Source: Turnera subulata (Eukaryota; Streptophyta; Magnoliopsida; Malpighiales; Passifloraceae). From it: a stretch of 64,000 nucleotides of DNA. The notes beneath the pieces are model-generated. The model saw only the letters and a list, made by a program, of their open reading frames with translations, did no database searches and was not told the DNA's origin. The number at the start of each line of letters is the position of its first letter. Positions within the stretch are counted from its first letter, which is position 1. The stretch covers positions 26,949-90,948 of the forward strand of contig JAKUCV010001585.1 in NCBI GenBank assembly GCA_028386065.3. Direction: 5' to 3'. This document shows, one piece after another, positions 10,851 through 22,542 of this stretch. The position numbers and the translations under genes were made by a program.

Positions 10851-10998
10851 AGGAACCCTACAGATGATTTATTTGATCCAAACAACGTGTTTTATTACTT
10901 TCGGACCCAAAAATATGCATACGGGGCTTAATCTTGGGAAAGAGGCCAACTCGAGGCGCGGGGCCCACAAAAAGTCGAAGGGGAACCTGCATGGGAGT

Positions 10999-11107
10999 TG
11001 GCGGTCATGTGTGGAAGCCTGCCAACACGTGGCAGTCATGCAGGGATGACCGCCAGGGCTGGCGGTCTTCACGCCATGACCGCTGACGCCTTGGCAGGTG
11101 TTTAAAA
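10999..11107 (+). promoter_or_regulatory. Promoter-like region of the Plant Mobile Domain unit
   Basis: Repeated GGCGGTC and GACCGCC words (about 10999-11090) form possible hairpins and are followed by TTTAAAAA at 11100-11107. The ATG is at 11252 after a C-rich leader. The T-family LTRs have the same array before their TATA box. Confidence 0.5.
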
Positions 11108-11251
11108 ACCCATTCCCCCTTCTCTCTTCTCTTATTCCACTCAAAGCGCCCCAAAAACACCCCAAGACTCCCAACTCTCTCGATTTTTCTTCTCCTATTG
11201 TCCCCAAAGCATCCTAAAACACCTCCTAATCCCCCCTTGTCCTTATCATCC

Positions 11252-13245
11252 ATGGCATCATCATCCCCTGATCTCCCAAAATCGCGGGAGGAAACTATGA
11301 AGAAATACCACCCTAAATCCAATTCGGAGGAGAATCGGGATTTGTTGTTGAAATCTCCTAGTAGGCATATCTCCACTCAACTTCATAAGATTCAAGTAAG
11401 TAATTCAAACACCAAAATTCCTTGCGTCCCTCATTTTTATAAAATTTCGAGTTTATGCTCACATGCCCTTTGAGCTTGGAATTTGTGTGGTGCATGGTAT
11501 GTTAGAATGTTTGAAAATGCCCTATGGATGCCTGTAATGCTTTCCTACATGTTTACCTCGTGGATTTAAACACAAAAACTTGTGAATTAAGGTTTTGCCC
11601 AAAATGAGGGATTTAGGGTTCTTGGTGAAATTTAAGGATTCCGAATGGTTCGGGTACTGTTCTGGTGTTATGGATGCACATAATTGATGTTGGGTGGTCG
11701 GGTTTTGATGGGCTTGACCCAATTTCGGCCAATTTTGAAACTTTGTCGTGGGGACTTTTGTGATTTTCTTGTGTTTTGATCCATAAGTAAAACCATGCTA
11801 TGATGTTGGAATGGATGATGTGAGTGTGTAATCCTATTCTCATGAGGTATGTCTTACTGCATATGGCCTTGGTTTAACCTTACCGAGTCTGAGTTGATGT
11901 ATGTATCCACTTCCTTTGGTGTATTTACATAGGATTTAAAGGACGGGCAATGAAATCATGCTAGGGCCAATGCTCGTCGCCTCATCCTCGACCATGTGAA
12001 AAAGAACAAGCCCGTTCAAGAGAACATCGAGAGAATCGGGTTGTGGGACTTCTTTCGCACCTTCAGGGGCAACAAAGTTGATTTGCAGGCAGTATCGGCC
12101 CTAGGCGAGAGGTGGTAGGATACCACCAACACTTTCCTTCTTGCCTGTGGGGAGATGACGATGATCCCGTCAGACTTTCCTCACATCATTGGATTATTGT
12201 TTCAGGGCGGATCAGTTGTTTTTGAACAGCAGTTAAGCCATGACCGCTTCCAATAGTTAGTGGGGCTGGCCCCTAAGTGGACTCGTGCATGTGAGGTATC
12301 GCCTAAGTGGCTACAGGATGCCTTACTGGATTCTCGGTATCCCGGGACGGCTGAACAGAGAGCACGGGGTTTGGTCTTGCTGAGCTTGAATAGGACTTTT
12401 TTTTGCCTCGGGCAGTGACCGGGTCTGATGCGACTTGCTGGCGTCACTAGTTTACCTAGACCGTCTACGAATTGATTGGGCTTCAGCCAGTTTTGCTAAT
12501 GCCTATCAGGAGATAACTAATTTTTCTCGGGTTACTGCCAAACACTTCTATGGCTCAGCTTGCATCTGAGAGGTATACATTCTTTCTTTGCTCTTGTCGT
12601 GCTCGACTGCTTTCTTTGCAATTAACCAGGTTACCTCTACAGGTATGGGGTCAGGAGTATCTTTGACTTCCCGCTCCGAAGCTGTCATCTGTTGAGGAGG
12701 TATGGCCGGTTTCCCTTCGTTGGGGTTCCCCGAGTTGCGGGACTAGGAGTCACGCCCATGACCGAGTGTGGGCTCGTCATTACATAGATCATGTTGTCAT
12801 ATCGGGCAAGGTACCTCCTCTCTTGTTGCCTTTGTCTATTCCTTCTTGAGGTCATTTGCCTCCCATCTTACTGTATGTTTGATGATAGGTCCGGTTTACC
12901 CCCTATGTGGCTTATTAGAGTAGCCTGGCAGGGGACAGTGCCTGGGTTTTCAAGATGGACCAGCACCGGTGTTTAATCGGGTACCCAGACATGCAGGTGT
13001 GGTACCTCGGGGACCATGTTGGTGCAGAAGTTTTAGGAGAGCCACGGATTCCATCTGTTCCACCGATCTCCTTGCGAAATATCAACGAGCGGGGTGAAGC
13101 TATGGACAATGACTTTCTGGATTGCCATGTTAACAAACTCACCAGTTTGGGCGACTATTCCTCCTTTATAAGTGAATTCTTGATGTCTCCTGTGACCACC
13201 CCAGAGGCAAGAGGATCGGTAGCTAGTACTGGTCCTTCGCGATAG
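11252..13245 (+). pseudogene. Plant Mobile Domain (MAIN-like) gene, decayed, antisense inside T3
   Basis: Exon 1 is 11252-11395 (MASSSPDLPKSREE, 48 codons) and ends at a good donor, CAA then GTAAGT. Exon 2 begins after TTTACATAG at 11943 and encodes RRLILDHVKKNKPVQ, IERIGLWDFFRTF, LGERW, then a TAG where most relatives have Trp, then DTTNTFLLACGEMTMIPSDF and IIGLLFQGGSVVFE. This is the pattern of the Plant Mobile Domain, whose members MAIN and MAIL1 act in gene silencing in Arabidopsis and which is known to travel with transposable elements. Later pieces (YGVRSIFDFPLRS near 12645, VWYLGDHVGAEVLGEPRIP near 12990) fit the rest of the domain. There are many stops. It is antisense to T3. Confidence 0.65.
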
Positions 13246-13536
13246 AGTTCCGCCTTGCGGGGAGGAAAGGCACCGGGGCGTCTTCTTCTATGTCTGGTCC
13301 TATTCTTTCGGCATGTGAAGTCGACTTTGAGTCCTTTGATGATTCTTATAGGCATTGTCGGGTGCCCTTTTCCGAAGACCTTCCTCCTGATTTCCCACCA
13401 TTCCTGGCTGACATTACCTCGGTATCTTCTTGACTGTTTTCCACTAAAAATCATTTCTCTTCCTATTTTGTAACTTAACTAATCTCCTCCATGTAATAGG
13501 TCCCAGCTGTTGAGGCTTCTCGACTTTGGACATTTA

Positions 13537-13878
13537 GGTACAAACTCTGGAGAATAATTAATTTGGACCCTTAAATCCATTCCTAACCCAAGAATAAATC
13601 ATCTCATTATTATTGGGTCAAAAACAATTAAAAGAGCCCATGCAAATGCATTTTAATAAATAAACCATATCATATATTTTATCCTAAGGTCAAATCATCT
13701 CATTAATTCTAGGATTTAAGTGCATAAAGGTTTATGTCATCAAAATACATTAATTCTACTAAATTGCAATTCATATCATGCTTGAACCTTGGACCAAATC
13801 ATCTCATTGATCCCAAGTCTACGCATGTACAAAGTCTCATTTAGTAAAATTTCAGTGGGTCAAATTTGGGTGTTCACG
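13537..13878 (-). repeat. T3 5' LTR remnant
   Basis: It is the first ~340 bp of a T-family LTR on the minus strand, ending at GGTGTTCACG (13878). It contains the three AATCATCTCAT hairpins typical of this LTR segment. The last base is G instead of A. It joins the Plant Mobile Domain segment abruptly at ~13537, so a deletion removed the remaining LTR and the PBS. Confidence 0.75.
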
Positions 13879-13883
13879 GATTT

Positions 13884-15109
13884 AGCTTCTGGTCCCAACA
13901 ACAAAGTTGTAGCTCTCCCTCTTAGCTTTCTAGAGAGTCCAAGATCATGGCAATCTGACTTCTTAAACTTCAGATATGAATTGTTTCCTAAGTCTGCTTG
14001 CATCAGGTCCTTCTATTCGGATTGCCTACCTTCTTGGCTCCTAGATTGCTTTTGATTGCTTCCTCCTCTTGATCTCATCTTATTCTCCTCCTGTTGGCTT
14101 CTTCCTTGATGCTTTTCCACGAAATTTCTCCAAAGTTTCTGCCTATAGAAAAGTTTCTAGGCCTGGAGAAGTACAGTTTCTCCAAGCCAACAAAGCTTAT
14201 GGGGGTGTGTGTGTAGTGAGTGATTGATCCCATTCAAAATGTGAATGGGGGTCCTATTTATAGTGTTCTGGGCGTGGACCTGCTTAATGGTAAAGAATAT
14301 TCCCGAAAATCTGGTCCAAAACTACGTAGGATCGAAATTAGAAACAAAATCGAAGAGTTGGGCGAATCTGGGAAGTGATGACCGCCATTGCCGGCGGTCA
14401 TCTGCTGCATGACCGCCAGTGCCGGCGGTCATGTGTGGATGTCCGCCGGCACCTGAAGGTCGTCGCGAGAGGACTGCCCGACAGTACGCGTGTCACCCGT
14501 TCTTTCCATTTTCGAACCCCCAATCCCCCTAATTCAGCCGTGATTTGATCATACCGGGTAATCAACCCCTAATCATCCCAGAATCACTCAATTACTTGAT
14601 TATTACTCCCCTAACTCATTTCATAATTGATTGATTACACATTGACACCCATTTTGAGCAAAATCATACCAAAAACACAAAATCTAATTAAATGATGATT
14701 TAACTCTGATTTTCCATAAAAATCAGAGCTAAACATAACCTGCAAGAATTGTGTTAATGGGCTAATCAAACTCTGGAGAATTAACTTGGGCCCTTAAACC
14801 CATTCTTAACCCAAGAATAAATCATCTCAATATAATTGGATTAAGAAATAGATAAAAGGCCCAAGTAATTAAAATATATTCCAGCCTAAATAAACCTTAC
14901 TATATATATTATTCTAAGATTAAATCATCACATTAATCCTAGGGTTCAAATACATGAAGGTCCAAATTACCAAAATATATCATTTCTACTAAGTTAAATT
15001 CATGACATGTCTTAATCCGAGGATTGAATCATCTAATCAATTCAGGGTTCAAGCATGTTTAAAATCCAAGTTTAGTAGAAAATTCGTGGGTCAAATTTGG
15101 GTGTTCACA
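13884..15109 (-). repeat. T2 3' LTR, second part
   Basis: It resumes the T2 LTR after the T3 insertion. CTATTTATA at 14254-14262 is the minus-strand TATA box. The GGCGGTC/GACCGCC array lies at 14378-14462. The hairpin words are at 14820-15040. The LTR starts at 15109 (GGTGTTCACA) and is followed by the polypurine side GATGCCCCTCGTTGATGAG. Confidence 0.8.
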
Positions 15110-18100
15110 GATGCCCCTCGTTGATGAGGCTTTAGAGACTAAAGACGAAACAACGCAAGAAAAGAACAACCAAATTTGAATGATAGATGTGTGGTGTATG
15201 CCAAATTTTGGAGCATCCCATGCTCCTCTTCAGGAATCATCTCATCTTGAAGTTTTGAGGGACTTTCCCTCGGTTTCTGGGAATCATCTCATCCCCAGTT
15301 TTCGAGAATCATCTCATCCCGAGGCAATAGAATCATCTCATCTATAGGGTTATTGACAAGGAATCATCTCATCCTTGTCAACTAGGTTTCCACTTGGGAA
15401 TCATCTCTTCCCAAGTCTATGATTTGCGGGAATCATCTCATCCCGGAGCGATAGAATCATCTCATCTATCGGGTTGTTGACAAAGAATCATCTCATCTTT
15501 GTCAACTGGATACTCAACATCTTAATCTGGGAATCATCTCATCCCGAGGTTTGCGAATATTGGGTATTCGGCTTTTGTCTGGTTTTCTCATCTTAAGGTT
15601 TTCGAGAACTGGGTTCCCGACTTCTAACTTGTATGTCTCAAGAATGGCTCATCTCAAGTTTTGCAAGGGCTGGGCTCTAGGCTTATTAGTTTTCCTCATC
15701 TCCAGATCCCTTATGGTTGGGTTCACTCCTCTTTGGATGTTCTCTCATGTCTGGTTTTCTAGGCTCAATCATCTCAAGGTTGCGAGAACCGGGTCCTCAA
15801 CTTCTGGTTTCCCTCACATCTGGTTTTCTTTCTGGTCTCTCTTATCTCTCGGTTTGCGGGAGCTAGGTCCCGCCTTTTGGTTTCCTCATTTGTGGTTTTC
15901 TCTCTTCTAGATTCCCTCGTGTCTGGTTTACCTCACCCCTAAGCTTGGATTCTCTTATCTCACGGTTTGCGGGAGCTGGGTCCTGGCTTTAGGCTCTCTC
16001 TTGGTTTTCTCAGGTTTGGGCTCTCTCAAGATTCTGGATCCCTCATATCCGGACTCCTCTCTGGCTTCTCTCCTATCTATTCTTATTGGGTTTTCTCATA
16101 TCTGGGTACCTCATGTTTTATGTTTATGGGTTATCAAGTGTTTTTGCAAAGATCGGGCCTTCGGCCTTTTGACTGGGTTCTGTCATCTTACAAGGTGCAA
16201 AGACTGTGTCTTTGGCTTTGACTGGACTCCCTCATCTTCTCTGGTTTGCAAAAGATCGGGTCTTTGGCCTTGACTGGACTCCCTCATCTCTCAAGGTGCA
16301 AAAACTGGGTCGTTGGCTTTGACTGGATTCCCTCCTCTCTCTTCTGACTAAGTTCTCACGTGTTCTTGGGTTCTAGGCTAGGTTTTGCCTCCTAGTCTAG
16401 ATGTCTCTCACAGGTTTGGCACTTCAAGCTCTCGGGTGCGGAGTTTCACCTCACAGGTTCGCTCATGCTTGAATTGTTTGGATTCCGTGTCCCTATGTCA
16501 TTTAGCTAGCCTTGGAGGAAGTGGTGTGTGTCGTGTCCCTTGAGACATACAAACCAGAAGCGGAATTTCCCCTAGTATCCCATCATGGTTTTAGTATTGA
16601 TCATCAGTGCACCCCTGATTTATTAGTTACCCCTAGGTGTTCCAACCCGACACCAAATGGACATTGAGTTTACCATGGCCCTTGCCTATATACAGGCACA
16701 TCATGCCCCTAGTTTGATTCTCTCAAGATGGGGCATAATGCCCCCAGCATCGTCTCGTAGTGTGTCCCTAGCCCACAATCATCCTGGGTATCCCGACTAT
16801 TGGCCAAATAGGCGATCTACCTTTCCTAGTCATAATCAAATAAATGGGCCAGCCATGTCCCTTGGAGTCAATTGATTCAAGCATGCCCCAACAAATGGTT
16901 CAAACCTCACGGGGTAGCATGCCGCAAGGAAATCTTAAATCCGCGTAGGGTAGCATGCCCCCGGAAGCTTGACTCCAACGATGGAGTAGCATGCCCTTTG
17001 CAATCTCATTAAATCGGATTATAGGCCCGTCGTGCCCCTAATGTCATGATGTAGGTTTAATCCTCAAGGTACGTGTGCCTTTATTGCATGTTGTCGACTT
17101 GATGAGTCAGGAAACAAGGCATGACATGCCCCTTGGCTACAATTTTCATTATTTACAAGATTTTTTCATGCCATGCCCCTTCAGCTAATAACCCTAGCAA
17201 GCGTAAGTATACATCAAGTGATGAATTCACATTGTTGCCTCCCTCATTAATCAACTGTCCCCAACCGAATCTACTTTATCAAGGAACCCTAGATTTTATA
17301 TGCACGTGATGTACGAGCATGTCTAAAATGTGTTCATCTCTTCAATGCATGAGCATGCCTCTAGCTTCTACATGCTTGTTTCTAGATGCAAGTGCTTATG
17401 TTTTCCCCTTTTTCCTCTTCTCTCCCTTTTCTCTCGAATTTTCCCCTCATCATGTTTTCCTTTCTTCATCTTCCCTCTTTCCCCTCCCGAATTTTTTTCT
17501 CTTTCTTCTCTTTTTTCTTTCCCTTTCCTCGTCTCCCCTCTTTTCTCTATCTCTCATTCTCCCTCTTCTCTTTTGTTCTCTCTTTATCCCATGTTTTGCC
17601 ATTTCTTTCCTTCTCTCTTCCTCTTCTCTCCCTTTCACTTTGAATGCAAATGCAATCTGCTTCTACATGTATATTTGGATGTGTGTGCTTTCTATCTAGA
17701 CATAGTACACTTGAACATAAATGCCCATAGTATGATGTATGAGCATTGAAAACCGTTCGAGCTAAGGTGAAAGTTAAGCAACTTAAGAAAAAGTGAATTA
17801 TCCCATCAATGCCTCAAAGAAAAAGATCCCCAATGACTACGAATCCATTCACTTCAAGTTCTAGCTGAGACCCCGGAGGTGAGCATTCCTTGTCAGAAAA
17901 GTTTTGATCGATAAATTGTTTAATCAAGGCAAGGCGGATGGATGAATGGATAACCCATCGAAAAATAATTAGAGGCAATGTGCCCAGCCGCTTCTATACC
18001 GTTTTTGTTGATGATGACATTGTCTACCAAGTGGTCTATCTCTGATGTGTGATCTAACATATGGATGTCTCTTTATTGTCATTGGCTACTATCCCATTTT

Positions 18101-20341
18101 CACTTTGGCCTTAACTTTCGCCTAGGTCGCCCTTTCAGGTTTTCAACCTAGCGGACTTTTCCTTCTTTTCTCCCTTTTTTCTTTTTCTCCTCTTTTTTTT
18201 TTTGTGGGAGTAGCAACCATAGACACAGAGTATGGAGGTCATGAAGTTTGGGCAAGATCAAGACCACTCGGGCTGGGTATACTCGGATGACTAACGGAGA
18301 GGTGAACCTTTAACCTTAATTGAGAACCACCTAGCTGAGCTATGTCTAAGAGACTATTGGAGAGATGTGCTTCATGATGACCAGATTCACAATGAATCTT
18401 TTTAAAAGAGGCAGACTCGATTGACAATACAAGTAGAAAAGGGAGACCTTATGGCTACAAAAGAGGCATGAATACAATCAACAGTGTGGCATGCGTATCT
18501 AGCAATGACCCCAATCTTTCCATTGAATCAATATAGGAATCAACAATAGACCGAGCCCGTTGCTGGGTTACCTACGTGTCTGTGGATGTGGTGTCGGGTT
18601 TGAGATGATGGTGTTTTGTGGAAGGCTGAAGATAGTGGGTACTTGGCAAAATTGTATTTGGTGGGAGGCCAAAGGTAGCAGAGGAGCACTTGTCTTCTTC
18701 ATTACAATTTCTTCCTCTTTTCCCGGTTTCTAATGATGAATAATGAATCAACATCTGAGCACCAAAGTCACTTCTTTTCCTCACTTTTCTCCCTTTTTTC
18801 TCTTTTTTTTTATTTTCTCTCCTTTATTTTCTCTCTTTTTTTTTTTATTTTTTTAGGAGGGTGACATTATCTTTAAGTAGGTGCGATTCAGACATAATGC
18901 ACTCGAAAGCCAGATTCATCATTTTTTAGGAAGTGATTTTTTCTAGACAAGTGTCCATGGTGGCATGGTGGGGTTAACATGGGGGCTGGGCTAGGCAGGT
19001 GTCAATATGGGTATGTGTTTGAAGGCCAGTGCGGGCATGTGTTCGAAGGTCTGTGTTAACAAGTGTTTAGGAAGTGGCTTAAGGTAGGTGTTTGGGATTA
19101 CATTCACAGAATCAGGTCTTCGTAGTTCGTTTTATGGTCTCCTAGATTGATCCAATGGAATATCGTGGAGTCATGCACAACTTGCCTCATATACATAGAA
19201 GATAAGGAAATTAAAGTTTTCTCATCATGCAAAAAAATCAAAGTACAAATGATGACATCGTCGAATGTTAGACATAGAATTTATCCCTTACCCCCTTTTT
19301 GACTTGACTCAACCTCTAGATTCTAAAGAGCAACTACCCCGCCTCTCCCAATTCTCGGTCATCATTCTATCCATGCTTAGCAATTCAGTCTGTGATCTCT
19401 AGTTGATTCTCACTTACACTTATTGTTCACCCCATGGAATGCATCATCCTTACCATTATCTCTTAACCCTCCCCATTATCTTCTCACCGTGTCTCAGTCA
19501 TTGTTCTCGCCATCATCCCCATTGTGTTCCAATTGTTGGAGCTCACACCTTGTTCACTTGAGGAGGCCCAATGGCAATATCCCCACTTGACGCCCCAGTT
19601 TTGCTCATCAGCTCAACTTGTTAGTTCAACCCCTCATCACATGATTCATCTCTCAGCATCTCAATTTGGCTTCCTAATTTGGCATCTCAATTTGACCCCT
19701 CGACTCAGCTTTTCGGCTTGATTCTTCAGATAGGCTTCTCATATTGGCTCATCAACTCGGCTCATAAGTAAAAACCAGGGCTTGCATCAGCGTTCTTGAG
19801 GAAGGCTCAACCAGGTTATCTCATCTCACCTCTCTTACTATAGTTATTGGGGCTTACATCTCCTCTTTACAAGAAGGCCCAATCAAGTCATCCTGTCTCA
19901 CTTCTTCGGCCATAAATATTGGGGCTTACATCACCTCTCATGAAAAAGGCCCAATGTCACCTCAGTGTGTCAAGTCGATACTTCATCACTACCTCTGCCT
20001 TCTTCCCGTCTCTCGCCTTAGGGTATCTTCACGATTTCCAATGTCTTTACTATCTCCTTGTCTACTGGGACCATCGCCTTGTGATCTATCCATCATCCCT
20101 AATATCTTCTTCATCTCCTTCCAATGAAGGCACTACCCATCCCTGGAGTCCTAAGGGTTCAATTCTAATGATAGAGTTCATAGTCAACAGGGATCCTAGA
20201 CTCAAGCTTCGTTTTCTTTCAAGACATTTGGAAAAGGTGGGACAAGCGTAATCGAATACTTTCGCAAAACATGTTGCATTATTCTTTCAAAACATCTCTT
20301 TCTTTTTTCTTTTTTTCAAGACTCAAGCCCAAAAAGATGAG
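15110..20341 (-). other. T2 internal region, non-coding, part 1
   Basis: At 15230-15550 ten hairpins share the loop AATCATCTCAT with different stems. From 15550 to 16450 there are repeated short phrases without coding sense. At 16500-17180 CATGCCCC-type words recur roughly every 50 bp. At 17395-17640 there is a nearly pure pyrimidine tract. Shorter CT tracts lie at 18150-18200 and 18780-18860. The rest (17700-20341) is unremarkable non-coding sequence collinear with T1 34300-36900 in inverse orientation. Frames called in the CT tract are low-complexity artefacts. Confidence 0.6.
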
Positions 20342-21751
20342 TGTTAGAACAATAGCCCTTCGCTAGAGGGGGGTGAATAGCGATAATCGAATAAAAAATG
20401 AAATAGGCAGGAATTGAATGCGGAATTTAAAGAATGAAGGACACAAAGATTTTTTATACTGGTTCACACACAACTAACTTGTGGCTAATCCAGTCCTTCA
20501 AGGCTCACTTGAAGAGTTCACTATCTAGTGTTAAGCTTCCGGGTGCTTAACAAACCGTTTTACAACCTGAGAGTTCAAGTCACATGAACCTCAATATACT
20601 TGCTTGAAGATACCTCACTTCAAGATTTTCTAGGATTTCTAATCACAAGATTCCTACACACTTGCTTAAGGATACCACACCTTAAGGCTTCTCTCAAGGG
20701 AACAATCCTCCCTTGTGGTGTATGAATAACACTTACAATCTCTCAAGCAAAACTCTCTAATAGAGTGGATATGAGTACAAAGGAAAGCTCTATTGAACAA
20801 CTCAGAATTCTCACAAGTTATAGCTCAAAAATTTGTTGAATGATTTTCAAAGAATGCTTGAATGTATATGGGAGTTGATCAATCTGAAAATGAGGTTTAA
20901 GGCCTCTATTTATAGTCTAAAAGATGCATATGATCATTGGGAACAATTTCTGAAACCTTTATGAAAGTTTAGCATGTTTGTCTGAAAAAGGTTTCTGCCC
21001 ATAACGGCACAACATCGATGTTTTGATCAAGAACATCGATGTTTAGCCGTTGCATTTAAATAATTGAGCCAACGGCTAGTAAAACATCGATGTTGCATTT
21101 TAGAACATCGATGTTTTCATACACAACATCGATGTTCTTCATCGCAACATCGATGTTTTTTGGCTTCGCAAAAATATGATGAAAAAGGGTCTTTGCCAGA
21201 ACATCGATGTTGGAAAATGAAACATCGATGTTTTGTGAAACATCGATGTTTAATTGGCCAACATCGATGTTTTTTGGCTTCGGCAAAATTTTATTTCAAA
21301 GACAAGTTTTCATGAACATCGATGTTGGATTGTAAACATCGATGTTTTGACCAACGGTCACAAGAACATCGATGTTTTATAATCCAACATCGATGTTTTC
21401 TTGCTACTGCCAAAAATATTTTAAAATCGACTTGATGCAACATCGATGTTGTAGACAAGAACATCGATGTTTAGAACTCAAAAACCAGTTTTATGACTTA
21501 CATGATTTATGAAATGCGTGAGGAAAATGATTTTTGGTTTGAGCATTAACTTGGAGTACTTGAATTACCATTTACAAGGATTTCCTATAGATGAACTCTC
21601 TATATATCTTCATCCTTGTTGCTTCAAATCTTGTACTCCTTTGTCTTAGACTTGTGCTTCATTGATTGATGAATGAATTCATGAATGGAGCTTTGGTTAG
21701 TTTGTCATTATCAAAACCCTGAAATGAAACATGGAAGCATTAGTCCTAACA
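20342..21751 (-). mobile_element. Sirevirus solo LTR in T2
   Basis: Its ends are TGTTAGAACAA (20342) and TCCTAACA (21751), flanked by the 5-bp duplication ATGAG (20337-20341 and 21752-21756). The low end carries the GAGGGGGGTGAATAGCG motif that closes SIRE/Maximus-type LTRs on the other strand. The TATA box CTATTTATA is at 20906-20914 (minus). No internal domain is left, so LTR-LTR recombination removed it. Confidence 0.92.
21011..21471 (-). promoter_or_regulatory. Palindrome-dimer array in the solo LTR
   Basis: Sixteen AACATCGATGTT copies occur as eight pairs; seven pairs have a 9-bp spacer and one (21315/21335) has 8 bp. The array lies ~100 bp upstream of the LTR TATA box on the minus strand. 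Confidence 0.9.
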
Positions 21752-21756
21752 ATGAG

Positions 21757-22542
21757 GATTTGAAAAAGCGAAACACCCTAGCACGAATTTGTGTTTTATG
21801 TTTTGAAAAATATGTGATGCAATGCACAATGTATGCCTATGTCCCTAAGACAAGGTAGACCGACTGAACATATCAACTAGGAAGCAACACTAGAAAAATA
21901 TCATCGGCTTAGACATGTATACTTACTCCATAGAGTTCGTTTTCTAGACTCATCAATTCATACCATGCGATGTAGCACCCTACGCAGAGTTAGCACGGCG
22001 GTCTCGCTAGCCGGTTAGCGGGCGGAGTCAAGGGAAGCGCCCTTTGCCGATGCGGGGCGGGCCCAGCAAAAATTTTTTTAACTATACATCTTCCTATATA
22101 TTTTTTATTGATTTTTTTGGTTTATCGAAATAAAACACTCTATTTACACATACATGAATCCACAAAAATAATCACACAAAAATGCTCATACCACTTATTG
22201 ATTCAATATGCATGAGATGCTCAGGGTATGCAGCTGGTTGGGGGTTAGAGATTGCTGCTACGGAATAGATTGACCTACTCACATGCGAAAATGGATATCG
22301 CGTGAGGTCCAAGGCCATTAATCCCCATCATTTCTAAGCATCGAGAAACGGGTTCACTCAAGCCGCCATTGCTTAAAGAAAGCATTGTGGTGGACTTGGA
22401 TTCCCATGCCCTCTTATGGTAAAAGCTTCACATCAATCATCATTAATGCAAGGCACTTATGACGACACATAAAAAGGCACACAAGACTCAACGATTGCAC
22501 AAGGTTTCTTGAACCCACTACTTCCCCAGTAGAGTCGCCAAC
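21757..22542 (-). other. T2 internal region, part 2, with PBS
   Basis: Non-coding leader collinear with T1 33384-34150 in inverse orientation. The primer-binding site is at 22521-22542, reading GTTGGCGACTCTACTGGGG on the minus strand, directly next to the LTR edge at 22543. From 22228 rightward this sequence is repeated at 48052. Confidence 0.75.

Larger units (their letters stand above)
6680..13878 (-). mobile_element. T3: T-family element inserted in the T2 LTR
   Basis: Its ends are TGTGAGTACCC (6680) and GGTGTTCACG (13878). It is flanked by the 5-bp duplication GATTT (6675-6679 and 13879-13883). Removing it rejoins the T2 LTR exactly as in the uninterrupted copy near 23137. The 3' LTR is 6680-9187. 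Only the first ~340 bp of the 5' LTR remain (13537-13878); the rest of that LTR and the PBS are missing. The internal region holds a hairpin-rich tract (9188-10850) and, antisense, a Plant Mobile Domain pseudogene. It has no gag or pol. Confidence 0.85.

Noticed and set aside
17319..17749. Overlapping Ser/Phe/Leu-rich and Arg/Glu/Lys-rich frames
   Set aside because: Low-complexity translation of a pyrimidine tract.
21056..21315. Open frames rich in NIDV, HRCF and TSMF repeats (also 1962-2536, 26174-26850, 28869-29060, 52269-52945)
   Set aside because: They are translations of the AACATCGATGTT arrays. The same DNA is open in several frames and on both strands because the unit lacks stops.
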